Positions 33,341 to 41,163 of a stretch of DNA of 64,000 nucleotides are shown here, piece by piece. This DNA comes from Clostridium sp. BJN0013 (lineage in GTDB: Bacteria; Bacillota; Clostridia; Clostridiales; Clostridiaceae). The position numbers and the translations under genes are program-made. Positions within the stretch are counted from its first letter, which is position 1, and every line of letters begins with the position of its first letter. Location: contig NZ_CP162495.1 in the NCBI RefSeq assembly GCF_040939125.1, forward strand, positions 1,612,001 to 1,676,000, written 5' to 3'. The notes under the pieces were generated by a model. The model searched no databases. It saw only the letters and a list, made by a program, of their open reading frames with translations, and was not told the origin of the DNA.

Positions 33341-33753
33341 GAAGTAAATACAATGCTAAAAAAATAACGGTTGATGGCATAACCTTTGATTCAAAAGATG
33401 AAGCCAGGTATTATGAATATCTGAAAAAACTTAAGGCCAAGGGTGAAATAGAAAATTTTGAGTTGCAGCCTAAGTTTACTCTTATACCGGCTTTTGAATA
33501 TAAGGGTAAAAAGGAAAGACCGGCCACATATACTTTGGATTTTTTAATATACAACCTTGATGGTACGGAAACTTATGTTGATGTTAAAGGTGACAGTACA
33601 CCACAAGGAGAGCTTAAATTTAAAATGCTTAAATATCTTCATCCAACTATGGATTTCAAGTGGATTTCAAGAAGCCTAAAGTACAGTGAAAGTGGCTGGA
33701 TAGATTTCAAGGAACTCCAGAAAAAAAGAAGGGAGAGTAAGAAGGATGCCTAG
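33337..33753 (+). CDS. DUF1064 family protein (PD-(D/E)XK nuclease-like)
   Basis: 138 residues, GTG start within the preceding stop (ATGTGA). The DUF1064 pattern is clear: SKYNAKKITVDGITFDSKDEARYYEYL, FELQPKFTLIP, TYTLDFLIYNLDG and TYVDVKGDSTP. The YTLDF...DVKG strand pair fits a PD-(D/E)XK core, as in phage-encoded Holliday-junction resolvase-like proteins. Confidence 0.9.
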   Translation: MRSKYNAKKITVDGITFDSKDEARYYEYLKKLKAKGEIENFELQPKFTLIPAFEYKGKKERPATYTLDFLIYNLDGTETYVDVKGDSTPQGELKFKMLKYLHPTMDFKWISRSLKYSESGWIDFKELQKKRRESKKDA

Positions 33754-34372
33754 AATAAAGATAATTGACGACCGCACTGGTAATGTAAAAGAAATAGAAT
33801 GTTTGGGATTTAATCTTCAGTATGTTCAATCCACTGGGAATGGAATAATACAAAAGATAAGAGAGCTAAATAACGGAAAATATGATTCTAGACATTGGAT
33901 AAAGAATGAATTCTATGCTCCTCTGGCTCAAAAAATAAAAGACAAGTTCAAAGAGAAGGTACCTGAATTTACAAGTATAAATATAAATAAGATTTTATTC
34001 ATTGAGGATACAGACTATATGGGAGATGAATTAAAGCGTGATGATGATGTAATGTGGATTAAGAAAGCTCCAAAGCAGCTAACACTGCTTACAGGATATG
34101 AATTCATCATTGAGAGCAGGGAATTCTGGACGGAGAGAATCTCTAAAGAACAGATAATTGCATTGATTTATAGTTGCCTAAAGCAAATAGATGGGGACAA
34201 ACTAAGGACACCTGATGTAAAAGGATGGAAAGAGATAATAGGGACCATGGGTTATGGATGGGAAACTACCATGAGCCCGATACCCAATATACTTGATGGG
34301 TTTGATGATAGTGATTTCAGTATACTTAAAAAGGCAGATAGGCAAGTGAGTATATTTGATAAAGCTAATTGA
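33746..34372 (+). CDS. Hypothetical phage protein, perhaps a degenerate phage metallopeptidase
   Basis: 208 residues. The central part resembles the phage_metallopep family: KILFIEDTDYM...KKAPKQLTLLTGYEFIIESREFW, then ISKEQIIALIYSCLKQIDGD-KLRTPDVKGWKEII. In active relatives the last block is an IxYHELxHI...HDVxxW pattern. Here the HExxH positions are replaced (YSCLKQ) and the third His is Pro, so no zinc site remains. The assignment rests on pattern memory. Confidence 0.5.
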   Translation: MPRIKIIDDRTGNVKEIECLGFNLQYVQSTGNGIIQKIRELNNGKYDSRHWIKNEFYAPLAQKIKDKFKEKVPEFTSININKILFIEDTDYMGDELKRDDDVMWIKKAPKQLTLLTGYEFIIESREFWTERISKEQIIALIYSCLKQIDGDKLRTPDVKGWKEIIGTMGYGWETTMSPIPNILDGFDDSDFSILKKADRQVSIFDKAN

Positions 34373-34388
34373 TTGGAGGTGTGAGGCC

Positions 34389-34634
34389 ATGACACCAAAT
34401 GAAGTAATTCATAGACTGACAATTAGATTTAATCTTGATTTGAAACAAAGGTCAGAACTCAGGGAAGTCATAAAAGATATTGCCAGGGTTAAATCTTGTG
34501 ACACTAAAAATGCTGCAGAGGAAGTAAGGACGTTAATGGAAAATAAGCATAAAAGTATTGCTGAGATAAGAGAAATTTATGGTATTCAAAAGTTATGTTT
34601 TTTAAAAGAGTTTTCGCCGGATGATGCGAGTTGA
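34389..34634 (+). CDS. Hypothetical phage protein
   Basis: 81 residues, ATG after TTGGAGGTGTGAGG; the frame is open from 34356. It is helical: PNEVIHRLTIRFNLDLKQR, REVIKDIARVKSCD. Function unknown. Next to it, the ORF at 34654 starts 19 bases after its stop. Confidence 0.6.
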   Translation: MTPNEVIHRLTIRFNLDLKQRSELREVIKDIARVKSCDTKNAAEEVRTLMENKHKSIAEIREIYGIQKLCFLKEFSPDDAS

Positions 34635-34653
34635 AGATATGGAGGAGAGTATT

Positions 34654-34926
34654 ATGCTTGATACTGCAACGGTAACATTGTCATATAAGGAATTTAAGGA
34701 ATTAGTGGACAAGGCTAATAGAGCAGAAAAACAGGAAAAGGAAATTTTGAAGTTAGAGGAAGAAATTGAAAATAGAGACGAAAGAAAAGCGTTAGATAGT
34801 ATAGTGGATATCTTATTTAAGGCCAATGATAGTAAAACAGCAAAGGAAAAACAAGCCTACATCAGAGAATGTTTGGAAATATATTGCAAGACGTTTGATA
34901 TATCCTTAGAGGAATTACTTAGATAA
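34654..34926 (+). CDS. Coiled-coil phage protein
   Basis: 90 residues from the ATG behind GGAGGAGAG. Residues 10-50 are a coiled coil (EFKELVDKANRAEKQEKEIL, EEEIENRDERK); the C-terminal part is helical with a DISLEELLR end. Function unknown. Confidence 0.6.
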   Translation: MLDTATVTLSYKEFKELVDKANRAEKQEKEILKLEEEIENRDERKALDSIVDILFKANDSKTAKEKQAYIRECLEIYCKTFDISLEELLR

Positions 34927-34939
34927 GGAGATGAAAGTA

Positions 34940-35260
34940 TTGAAACTAAAGCTAATGGTGCTTAGAAAATTGGTAAACCATAAAGGTGAAAAGATAGATA
35001 ATAGGACAATGACCTGGGATAAATGGAAAGAGACATTATTAGGAGAGGTGAAGGAGCTGTGTGAAGCTCTCTCCTCTGGAAATAAGAAAGACATAATGGA
35101 AGAGGTTTTAGATGTTATTCAGGTGTGTATTGGAATGTTGGCCAAGCTTTTCAGAGAAGGGATGGTAATAGAGCAGGGCATATATAGGCATAATAAAAAG
35201 CTTATAGATAGGGGCTGTGAAGCTTCTGGGGAGATTAGGTTTAATGTTAGTAGGAGGTAG
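34940..35260 (+). CDS. MazG-like nucleotide pyrophosphohydrolase
   Basis: About 106 residues from the TTG at 34940, 9 bases after AAGGAG (the ATG at 34931 abuts that site). The helical MazG-type motif is present: LLGEVKELCEAL followed by KDIMEEVLDVIQVCIGML, matching ExxE...ExxD metal ligands. Phage members remove non-canonical or signalling nucleotides such as (p)ppGpp-related pools. It is shorter than full MazG, as is usual for phage forms. Confidence 0.75.
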   Translation: MKLKLMVLRKLVNHKGEKIDNRTMTWDKWKETLLGEVKELCEALSSGNKKDIMEEVLDVIQVCIGMLAKLFREGMVIEQGIYRHNKKLIDRGCEASGEIRFNVSRR

Positions 35261-35267
35261 GGGGAAA

Positions 35268-35966
35268 ATGAAATTATTAATTGGCAAAATTAAGAATGAT
35301 TGCAGTGAAGACTTGCAGGAACTAAGAGGAATTAAGCTAGTGGGATTTACAATAGACGAGGAAGATAAGAAATTACATGGAATCCATCCTATAAATTTAG
35401 GTGATATGGAAAAATTTTATAAGTTTAGTTTTGAAGGGCTTAAAAATGATATATCAGAGGATTATGACTACTGTATATGGTATTTGCTTGGGGAAGATTG
35501 TGAATTTGTATCCAGTATAAATCTAAATGAATTAGAAGATATAAGAGAATTTACCAAGGAAGATGATGAACTGTATGGAAAGAATCTTGAAGAGTTTAAG
35601 AAAATACACCACTTTTATGATATGGAGCAGCGAATCAAAGATGAAGAAAAAGCTGAAAATAAAGCCAACGAAGAGTTCCTGAAAGAAAAGAAACAGAAAA
35701 TTGAGGTGCGTGTTCGTGGTGAGACTGAAACAATAGATGCTGTGATATATAGGGGTTTTGGCATACACAATCCATTGGATATAGAAGATAGTTCTTTCAA
35801 AACCATAACAATTTTGGAAGGTGATAATAAAGGATTAGCTATGATACATTATTGCAAAACCTCAAAGTGTAAAACTTTAATTAACGAGATGAGAGAATCT
35901 ATAGGAGATAAGGCTGTTGCAAATGAAGATAGGGTTAAGTTAGCTGAAATAGTGAAGAAATATTAG
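35268..35966 (+). CDS. Hypothetical phage protein
   Basis: 232 residues from the ATG at 35268 behind GGTAGGGGG; the open frame from 35217 is not supported. The N-terminal half is acidic (FTIDEEDKKLHGIHPIN, YDYCIWYLLGEDCEF), a coiled segment lies at about 110-145 and the C-terminal third is beta-rich (VRVRGETETIDAVIYRGFGIHNP). I do not recognise a family. Confidence 0.65.
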   Translation: MKLLIGKIKNDCSEDLQELRGIKLVGFTIDEEDKKLHGIHPINLGDMEKFYKFSFEGLKNDISEDYDYCIWYLLGEDCEFVSSINLNELEDIREFTKEDDELYGKNLEEFKKIHHFYDMEQRIKDEEKAENKANEEFLKEKKQKIEVRVRGETETIDAVIYRGFGIHNPLDIEDSSFKTITILEGDNKGLAMIHYCKTSKCKTLINEMRESIGDKAVANEDRVKLAEIVKKY

Positions 35967-36000
35967 AAGTTGATACGTAATTCAAATATTATATGATAAA

Positions 36001-36286
36001 CCCAAACACCGGGGATTTGAGCATCCCCGGCATAAGGATTAATTATGTTATACAATGGAACACAAAAATAGTATATGCAAAATTGGATTTATTATACAGG
36101 GAATTTAATATAGATTAGTTGAAATTTCAAGTAAAATTAAACACCGGGGATTATCCATCCCCGGCATGGTGAAAAAGCAATGGTTATGTTTAGAAAGTAA
36201 ATAAAAAATGTAAAAGTTTTTATCGAAGAAGGGTTTACACAAATATAGGATATGTAAGATTAGGTTTATTATACTGGAAATAGGAG
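36001..36286 (+). repeat. Tandem duplicated hairpin/promoter unit
   Basis: Two copies, about 135 bases apart, each hold a perfect stem CCGGGGAT/ATCCCCGG (36009-36030 and 36144-36164, preceded by ACA) and, some 65 to 110 bases later, GGTTTATTATAC-like sequence (GGATTTATTATACAGG near 36085; AGGTTTATTATACTGG near 36260). The second lies just ahead of the gene at 36294. There are no T-runs after the hairpins, so a duplicated regulatory site is more likely than terminators. Confidence 0.6.
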
Positions 36287-36293
36287 GGATTCC

Positions 36294-36911
36294 ATGGAAG
36301 CATTGATAGCAGAACGTAAACATATAGATTTAAGCAAGCACTGTAAAATGAGATACGTGGAAAGGGTAAAGGGTATAACAGGTGACTTTGCTGTTCAAGA
36401 ATATATGGTAGCCAATGATGAACGAATAACACAAGATGTAAACAAGATATTTACTTATTCTGATTTCGTGATAGAGGGTAAGATTGGTGAGGATAAGGTA
36501 GTCAGAAGATTTTACGTGAAGGATGATATACTCCTTGTTTTAAGTAAAGACGAGTCTGTAATTGTTACACTTATTAAAGTAGACTTTGGGTTCCCTGGAA
36601 AAACCAATAGAAATATTGTTAAGGACCTTCTGGAGGAAATAAATTTGTTAAGAGAGGATTTAGAGGAAGATGAAAAATCCATAATTGATTATGTAAATGC
36701 TAGAAGTTTGGAAAGAGAAAGATACTTTGATAGAATCCAGTTATTGCAGGAAGAGATTAATTCTCTTGATTTAAATATAAAACAAATTGATGTAGATATA
36801 GAAAAGAAGAGGGAGAGTACCAAGGTTCTGAAGCTTAAGTTGAAGGAGTATGTTAACATGATATGTAATTCTAGGGCTTTTAAGGATGATTTGAAACAGA
36901 TGGGTAAGTAG
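36294..36911 (+). CDS. Hypothetical phage protein with coiled coil
   Basis: 205 residues, ATG after AGGAGGGATTCC. Residues 10-100 form a compact domain (LSKHCKMRYVERVKGITGD, VVRRFYVKDDILLVLSKDESVIVTL) reminiscent of DUF4258/RelE-like beta folds. Residues 105-190 are a long coiled coil (LLEEINLLREDLEEDEKS, LQEEINSLDLNIKQIDVDIE). It heads the group that contains the late regulator. Confidence 0.6.
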   Translation: MEALIAERKHIDLSKHCKMRYVERVKGITGDFAVQEYMVANDERITQDVNKIFTYSDFVIEGKIGEDKVVRRFYVKDDILLVLSKDESVIVTLIKVDFGFPGKTNRNIVKDLLEEINLLREDLEEDEKSIIDYVNARSLERERYFDRIQLLQEEINSLDLNIKQIDVDIEKKRESTKVLKLKLKEYVNMICNSRAFKDDLKQMGK

Positions 36912-36955
36912 AGGTATTGTAGCTTAAATAACATTTTAGGGGAGGAATTAAAATA

Positions 36956-37480
36956 ATGGATGAAATAAAATTCATTGAGATGGAAGAGAAACTCCGAAAT
37001 TATTTTAACAAGGATAAGAAAATTAGTGTACTTAATAAGAAGTTGGAAGTTCTAAGAAACCAGATAGATGTTATAGAGTACAAGCTTAAGAATGTTGCAG
37101 TAGACCTCCCTGAAGAATCCAGAGCAATGACATATGAAGAAAGAGTTCAGACAAGTCCTACAGGTGAAAGTTATGCCGAGAGGACTTTACTGCGTATAAC
37201 GGATAAGTTACTCAAGGAGCAGTCATGGAAGAGGGAACAGGTGGCAGATATAGAGGAAACACTTAGAAATATGGAAGCTGATAATTCTGTTATTGAGGCT
37301 AATATTAAAGATTTAAGGATTGAGGACCAGGAGCTTTTGAAAGAGAAATATAAGTATAAAAAAACAGATTGGCAGGTGGGGATGAAATTTAATATGTCTC
37401 AAGGGGCAGTTACAAAGAGGCGGCATAGGTTGATTGAGAATATAGTTAATTGGGATATGTGGATTAGTGCCGTGAATTAG
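36956..37480 (+). CDS. Late-operon transcription regulator (ArpU/sigma-70 region 4-like)
   Basis: 174 residues. A coiled N-terminal part (KKISVLNKKLEVLRNQIDVIE) contains AVDLPEESRAMTYEERVQTS, and the C-terminal 45 residues form a sigma-70-region-4-like HTH: LKEKYKYKKTDWQVGMKFN, MSQGAVTKRRHRLIENI. Proteins of this sort (DUF1492, ArpU, RinA-like) activate late genes in Gram-positive phages. Its place just before the packaging genes fits this role. Confidence 0.8.
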   Translation: MDEIKFIEMEEKLRNYFNKDKKISVLNKKLEVLRNQIDVIEYKLKNVAVDLPEESRAMTYEERVQTSPTGESYAERTLLRITDKLLKEQSWKREQVADIEETLRNMEADNSVIEANIKDLRIEDQELLKEKYKYKKTDWQVGMKFNMSQGAVTKRRHRLIENIVNWDMWISAVN

Positions 37481-37570
37481 TATGGATGTGTTTATTTAAT
37501 AGTAACGGTTTATTCATAAAATTAATATAATAATTGCAGTAAGTAATTGTTATATTAAGGAAGGTAAACT

Positions 37571-38500
37571 ATGTTATCTAGTACTGAATTTATACAACAA
37601 TCTTTGGGATTACATCTTTTTTTTGCAAGGATTATGAAAGAACATTCATTTTTTTTGGAAGTAAGTTTTACACAAAAGAACTCAAATCTTATACTTAAAG
37701 CAGATACGCTTAGGATGGAATTTGATAGACTTTTAGCAGATACAATAGCTCTTTCTAATGGTGTTGTTAGTTGTAGTGTATTACAGTCTGATGAAGTAAT
37801 AACCCCATTTACTTTAAAAGCTGAAATGGCTTCAGCATATTTTACAGGAGTAAACATTTTAACTGATTTGACGAAGACAGAAGCAACATTGATGTGTAAT
37901 GACTTAATGATAGTTAACCCCATCCTTGAACAAAGGGTATTTATGCTTAATCAAAGAGCTATGGAGCTGATTTCAACTTTAGTACAGTTTAAGTCCAGGA
38001 TATTATCAGCAGTCATATCATGTAAGATATTCACAAGTAATTATCCTTTACTTATAGACCACATTTTAAGAGAAGCGAAGTTTTATCATAAGTTGATTCA
38101 AAAACTTCAAAATTGTGAAAATATGAACTTGGAAATGGAGGCTTATAAGCAAGAAGCTTTCTGGAACAGAATTATGGCCGAACATTCAAAATTTATTCGT
38201 GGACTTCTCGATCCAAGCGAAAATGAACTTATAAATACGGCAAATAATTTTGGAAATGAGTTTGATAAATTGACAAAAGAAGCGAAAGAAGCTATGGAAA
38301 AGACAATGCCAATTTCAAAAGTAACAGATGACAGCCTTAAAGCAACTATAGAAATTAGCAAATTTAAAGCACAAGGTACACAAGGATTGGTAAATTGTGA
38401 AATCAAATCCATAATAATACCGTTATTGGGTGATCATGTCTTACGAGAAGCAAATCACTATTTACGATTATTAAAAATATTTAAGAAAGCAAAAGTATAA
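37571..38500 (+). CDS. DUF2935 family helical protein (moron)
   Basis: 309 residues, ATG after GGAAGG. Two similar four-helix units are visible, with paired His/Glu motifs such as LHLFFARIMKEHSFFLE and FWNRIMAEHSKFIRGLLDPSENEL, HILREAKFYHKLI and HVLREANHYLRLL. This is the DUF2935 pattern, hemerythrin-like in its E/H spacing, so a metal site is possible. The family is normally chromosomal in clostridia. Its place between the late regulator and terminase marks it as acquired cargo. Confidence 0.88.
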   Translation: MLSSTEFIQQSLGLHLFFARIMKEHSFFLEVSFTQKNSNLILKADTLRMEFDRLLADTIALSNGVVSCSVLQSDEVITPFTLKAEMASAYFTGVNILTDLTKTEATLMCNDLMIVNPILEQRVFMLNQRAMELISTLVQFKSRILSAVISCKIFTSNYPLLIDHILREAKFYHKLIQKLQNCENMNLEMEAYKQEAFWNRIMAEHSKFIRGLLDPSENELINTANNFGNEFDKLTKEAKEAMEKTMPISKVTDDSLKATIEISKFKAQGTQGLVNCEIKSIIIPLLGDHVLREANHYLRLLKIFKKAKV

Positions 38501-38529
38501 TAAAATATTGTTATGTAACAAAAATATTA

Positions 38530-38573
38530 GGAATTAAACAGGAATTAAACAGGAATTAAAGTGGAATTAAAAT
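38530..38573 (+). repeat. Four tandem 11-bp repeats GGAATTAAAnn
   Basis: GGAATTAAACA (38530), GGAATTAAACA (38541), GGAATTAAAGT (38552) and GGAATTAAAAT (38563) follow each other with an exact 11-base period, close to one DNA turn. The sites would lie on one face of the helix, as for protein-binding iterons. Confidence 0.8.
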
Positions 38574-38900
38574 ATTGCCAAAATGTATTATAATAGTTAT
38601 TGTGAGAACATCAGGGACTACACTGGTAGTAACTCATATACAAATTTCTCCCTTAAAATATACCTGTGGCTCCAGGGTTAAATGGAGCTCCAATTAATAT
38701 GAAAATATGGCTAACGTAAGAAAAATTAGAGGAATTGAGCTTGTATAAATCTGTTATTTGTTTAAATATTGTTTTGATTGAAAGAGAAAATTTTGTATAA
38801 CGTTGGCTACATTTGGTGTTTAAGGGGTCAAAAAAAGAAAAAATTAAACGAAAATTTAGATATGCGTATAAAAAGAAATTTGATGTAAGAGGGTGGTTAG
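38574..38900. other. Noncoding stretch with structured sequence
   Basis: No gene. ATTGCCAAAATGTATTATAAT at 38574 on gives a -10 (TATAAT near 38589). Downstream sequence has short stems (ACTACACTGGTAGT at about 38619, GGCTCCA...TGGAGCTCC near 38669-38692). A short RNA or a leader for the 38901 gene is possible. Confidence 0.4.
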
Positions 38901-39083
38901 ATGAAAGATTTTATAAAACATATTCCAATATTTTTAGGATTGTGGCTTGGGTTAAGTATAATTTGTACTGTGATATTTTGTGTGATTGTTAATAAACTAA
39001 AGAAAAAACATGATAGAACAGATGATGAGCTTAATGAAAGGCGTAAAGAATTTAAAGGAAGATGGAATAAACATGGGAGATGA
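38901..39083 (+). CDS. Small membrane protein
   Basis: 60 residues. One membrane segment (residues 9-30, IFLGLWLGLSIICTVIFCVIV) is followed by a basic/acidic tail (KLKKKHDRTDDELNERRKEF). Ribosome site GAGGGTGG. Position before the packaging genes and the single segment are compatible with a holin-like or phage membrane protein, but this is not demonstrable. Confidence 0.65.
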   Translation: MKDFIKHIPIFLGLWLGLSIICTVIFCVIVNKLKKKHDRTDDELNERRKEFKGRWNKHGR

Positions 39084-39088
39084 AATGC

Positions 39089-39194
39089 ATGGAAGATAAA
39101 AACATAGAGAAAAATAACTTGTCTCCGGAAGTAATAAAAAGGCTAAAATCGATTTGAAGAGATAAATAGGAAGGTTGAACAACTGACAGGGTAA
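39089..39194 (+). pseudogene. Small coiled-coil gene with frameshift
   Basis: The frame MEDKNIEKNNLSPEVIKRLKS closes at 39157 with a TGA, but the neighbouring frame continues RFEEINRKVEQLTG to a TAA at 39192-39194. A one-base deletion near 39149 explains this. The joined form would be about 35 residues, a single helix. Confidence 0.5.
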
Positions 39195-39362
39195 GGGGCA
39201 ATATGCAGGATATTATTGAATTAAGATATTTTCAAGGGTATGGCAGGGAGAAGGCACTTAGTAAGTCTGAGTATCTTATTTTTATGTGTATATAGAAAAT
39301 AGACCTGTTAAATCAGTGCTTATTTTATATTATTTACAAATAGTTATTACATAGGACATTGG

Positions 39363-39556
39363 ATTGTAACAAATACCGTATATAATAAATATCGTAACAG
39401 ATTATAAATTAGTTCCCCACATAAAATTTAAGCCTGTGTCTGTGGTTGCAGGGCACTTAAAACTCAAATGCAACCGCCAGAAGCTAGTATATTAAAATTG
39501 TATCCCTTCAAAATAATATTGTTAAAAGTAAGTACCCGTCACCTGGGTGCTTATTT
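39363..39556 (+). ncRNA. Candidate small RNA 3 (prophage copy)
   Basis: The box ATTGTAACAAATACC (39363-39377) and TATAAT (39381-39386), with ACAAATAGTTA upstream near 39347, give a start near 39393. The core TCCCC, CTGTGTCTGTGGTTGCAGGG, GCAACCGCCAGAAG matches the chromosomal RNA at 5641-5875 almost base for base around the stem GGTTGC/GCAACC. The terminator AAGTACCC/GGGTGCTT with ATTTTTAT ends it. The CCTAAGG hairpin of copies 1 and 2 is lost. Confidence 0.65.
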
Positions 39557-39729
39557 TTATATCTTTTAACATATGCGTAATGATATCATAACAATTGGTG
39601 AATATAATATATTTAAAGGCAATACCCATAATTAAACATAGATAATTATTAATTATACTCATCAACTAAAACTTTTAATATCACACAAAGTACCAATATT
39701 ATTTTGGTACTTATTTTTTTGTCTATATG

Positions 39730-40405
39730 AAAACCACCTGCTATGCAGGTGTGTTCAGAATAGCTTAAGCGGTGAACAAAAAACCTCACTTTGATAAAAT
39801 AGAAGAGGTCTCGTCAACCAAATCTATAATCAAAGGAGGTTTGCCCTAAATGGACAGTAATAGTTTATCACATACTAAATGGAGATGTAAATATCATGTA
39901 GTATTTTCACCCAAATATAGAAGAAAAGAAATATATGGAGAAAAAAGAAAAGAGATAGGAAAAATATTAAGGAAACTTTGTGAATGGAAAGGTGTAGAAA
40001 TAATAGAGGCGAATGCATGTGAAGATCATATACATATGCTTTTATCGATACCACCAAAGACAAGTGTTTCAAGTTTTATGGGATTCTTGAAGGGAAAAAG
40101 TAGTCTAATGATATTTGAGAGATTTTCAAATTTAAAATATAAATATGGAAATAGGCACTTTTGGTGCAGAGGATTCTATGTAGACACAGTTGGAAAAAAT
40201 AAAAAAGCAATAGAAGAATATATAAGAAATCAACAGAAAGAAGATATGATCGCCGACCAAGTAAGTATGAAGGAATACATGGACCCTTTTAAGGGTAGCA
40301 AGTAACATAAATTGCGGCTGGCGAGATCTTTAAGATGCCTTGAGGCATAATGCTGGTAATGTGCCCTTATAGGGCTTAGGAAAAACCACCAGCTAAGCTG
40401 GTGGA
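39730..40405. mobile_element. IS200-type insertion sequence
   Basis: Single tnpA flanked by subterminal hairpins: left CACCTGC/GCAGGTG (39735-39751), right CCACCAGCT/AGCTGGTGG (40386-40404). No terminal inverted repeats or target duplication are expected in this class. The exact ends are uncertain by a few bases. Confidence 0.8.
39850..40305 (+). CDS. tnpA: IS200/IS605 TnpA, Y1 HUH transposase
   Basis: 151 residues, ATG after AAAGGAGGTTTGCCC. HUH histidines are in CEDHIHMLLSIPPK (residues 58-71) and the catalytic Tyr is in RGFYVDTVGKNKK (near 119). Start KWRCKYHVVFSPKYRRK is typical. It catalyses single-strand excision and insertion. There is no tnpB. Bases 40312-40382 after the gene are G+C-richer with stems (GCCTTGAGGC, GCCCTTATAGGGC), perhaps a leftover of a guide-RNA-like end. 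Confidence 0.95.
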   Translation: MDSNSLSHTKWRCKYHVVFSPKYRRKEIYGEKRKEIGKILRKLCEWKGVEIIEANACEDHIHMLLSIPPKTSVSSFMGFLKGKSSLMIFERFSNLKYKYGNRHFWCRGFYVDTVGKNKKAIEEYIRNQQKEDMIADQVSMKEYMDPFKGSK

Positions 40406-40435
40406 TATTTATTATTTCAAGGAGTTAATGGAATA

Positions 40436-40624
40436 TTGTGGACTAATAGGGAAGTGAGAGGTATGAAGATAAGAGAAATCCTGAAAGAAAAGCTTGATCA
40501 AGATAAAAAATCAAATAAAGATAAACTAGGGAGAGGCGAATACCTCTCCTTTTCTGATATAGAAAGATTGATGAGGCATGAATGTTACAGGAGGGTCAAG
40601 GGTGCTGTTAGGAGGGCGAGGTAG
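40436..40624 (+). CDS. Small basic phage protein
   Basis: 62 residues from a TTG at 40436 (AAGGAG 10 bases ahead) or 53 from the ATG at 40463. KIREILKEKLDQDKKSNKD is followed by GEYLSFSDIERLMRHECYRR and a basic end. The GEYLSFSDxExLMRHxxYRR block recurs in small clostridial phage proteins next to terminases. Role unknown. It follows the IS200 element directly. Confidence 0.65.
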   Translation: MWTNREVRGMKIREILKEKLDQDKKSNKDKLGRGEYLSFSDIERLMRHECYRRVKGAVRRAR

Positions 40625-40642
40625 AATAATTAAAATACAGCA

Positions 40643-40675
40643 GAGCTGTATGAATATTTAACAGCTCTACTTTTT
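40643..40675. terminator. Convergent terminator
   Basis: AGAGCTGT and ACAGCTCT form the stem, followed on the plus strand by ACTTTTT. It lies between the 40436 gene and the convergent YmaF gene. Confidence 0.7.
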
Positions 40676-40679
40676 AAGA

Positions 40680-41015
40680 TTAGGCTTCTTCTGAAATAGG
40701 ATTTTCAATAAGTGTAGCAAAAATTAAATTATGAGTGTGACCATCGTTTTCTGTAGTTGTTGCTCGCACAAAATGAACATGCCTTCCATTTCCAACATCT
40801 ATTTGAAGTCCTGAGGTTGCTTCGAGTTCATGGAAATGATTTTCATAAAAATCTGTTCTTGCTTTAACTACATGAACATGTCCGCGTGTAACTCTAAGTG
40901 CCGGACCAGATACTCCGGCAAATCTATGATTATGAGGATCTTCCTCTAATTCAGCTAACATAGTGCTTCCTAAAAATTCATGGTCATGTGTTTGAATTCT
41001 ATTACAACAAGACAT
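40680..41015 (-). CDS. YmaF family protein (moron)
   Basis: 111 residues rich in His: RIQTHDHEFLGST, PHNHRFAGVSG, RGHVHVVKARTDF, NHFHELEA, RHVHFVRA, GHTHNLIFAT. This regular HxH pattern is the YmaF family signature. The function is unproven, though repeated His pairs suggest metal binding. It is on the minus strand between early and packaging genes, with its own terminator, so it is expressed separately from the lytic genes, as for a lysogenic conversion gene. Confidence 0.88.
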   Translation of the reverse strand: MSCCNRIQTHDHEFLGSTMLAELEEDPHNHRFAGVSGPALRVTRGHVHVVKARTDFYENHFHELEATSGLQIDVGNGRHVHFVRATTTENDGHTHNLIFATLIENPISEEA

Positions 41016-41163
41016 AAGTCTTACCTCCTTAGCATTATAGTATGGTTGACGAATTTATTATGATACTTATAATTAATGAAATTTAGTAAAGGGATGAAAC
41101 TATAATAAAGCTCTTTCTTCATCCCCAAAACAAAACGAATAGGCAGGTGGTGACAATGTAGAG

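Noticed and set aside
36001-36170. A short CRISPR-like repeat pair (CCGGGGAT hairpins)
   Set aside because: Only two copies 135 bases apart, within a larger duplication and with no unique spacers or cas genes.
39393-39556. A known riboswitch class for the small RNAs (c-di-GMP, cobalamin, TPP, 6S)
   Set aside because: Key conserved sequences of these classes are absent, and no gene directly follows the terminators to be regulated.
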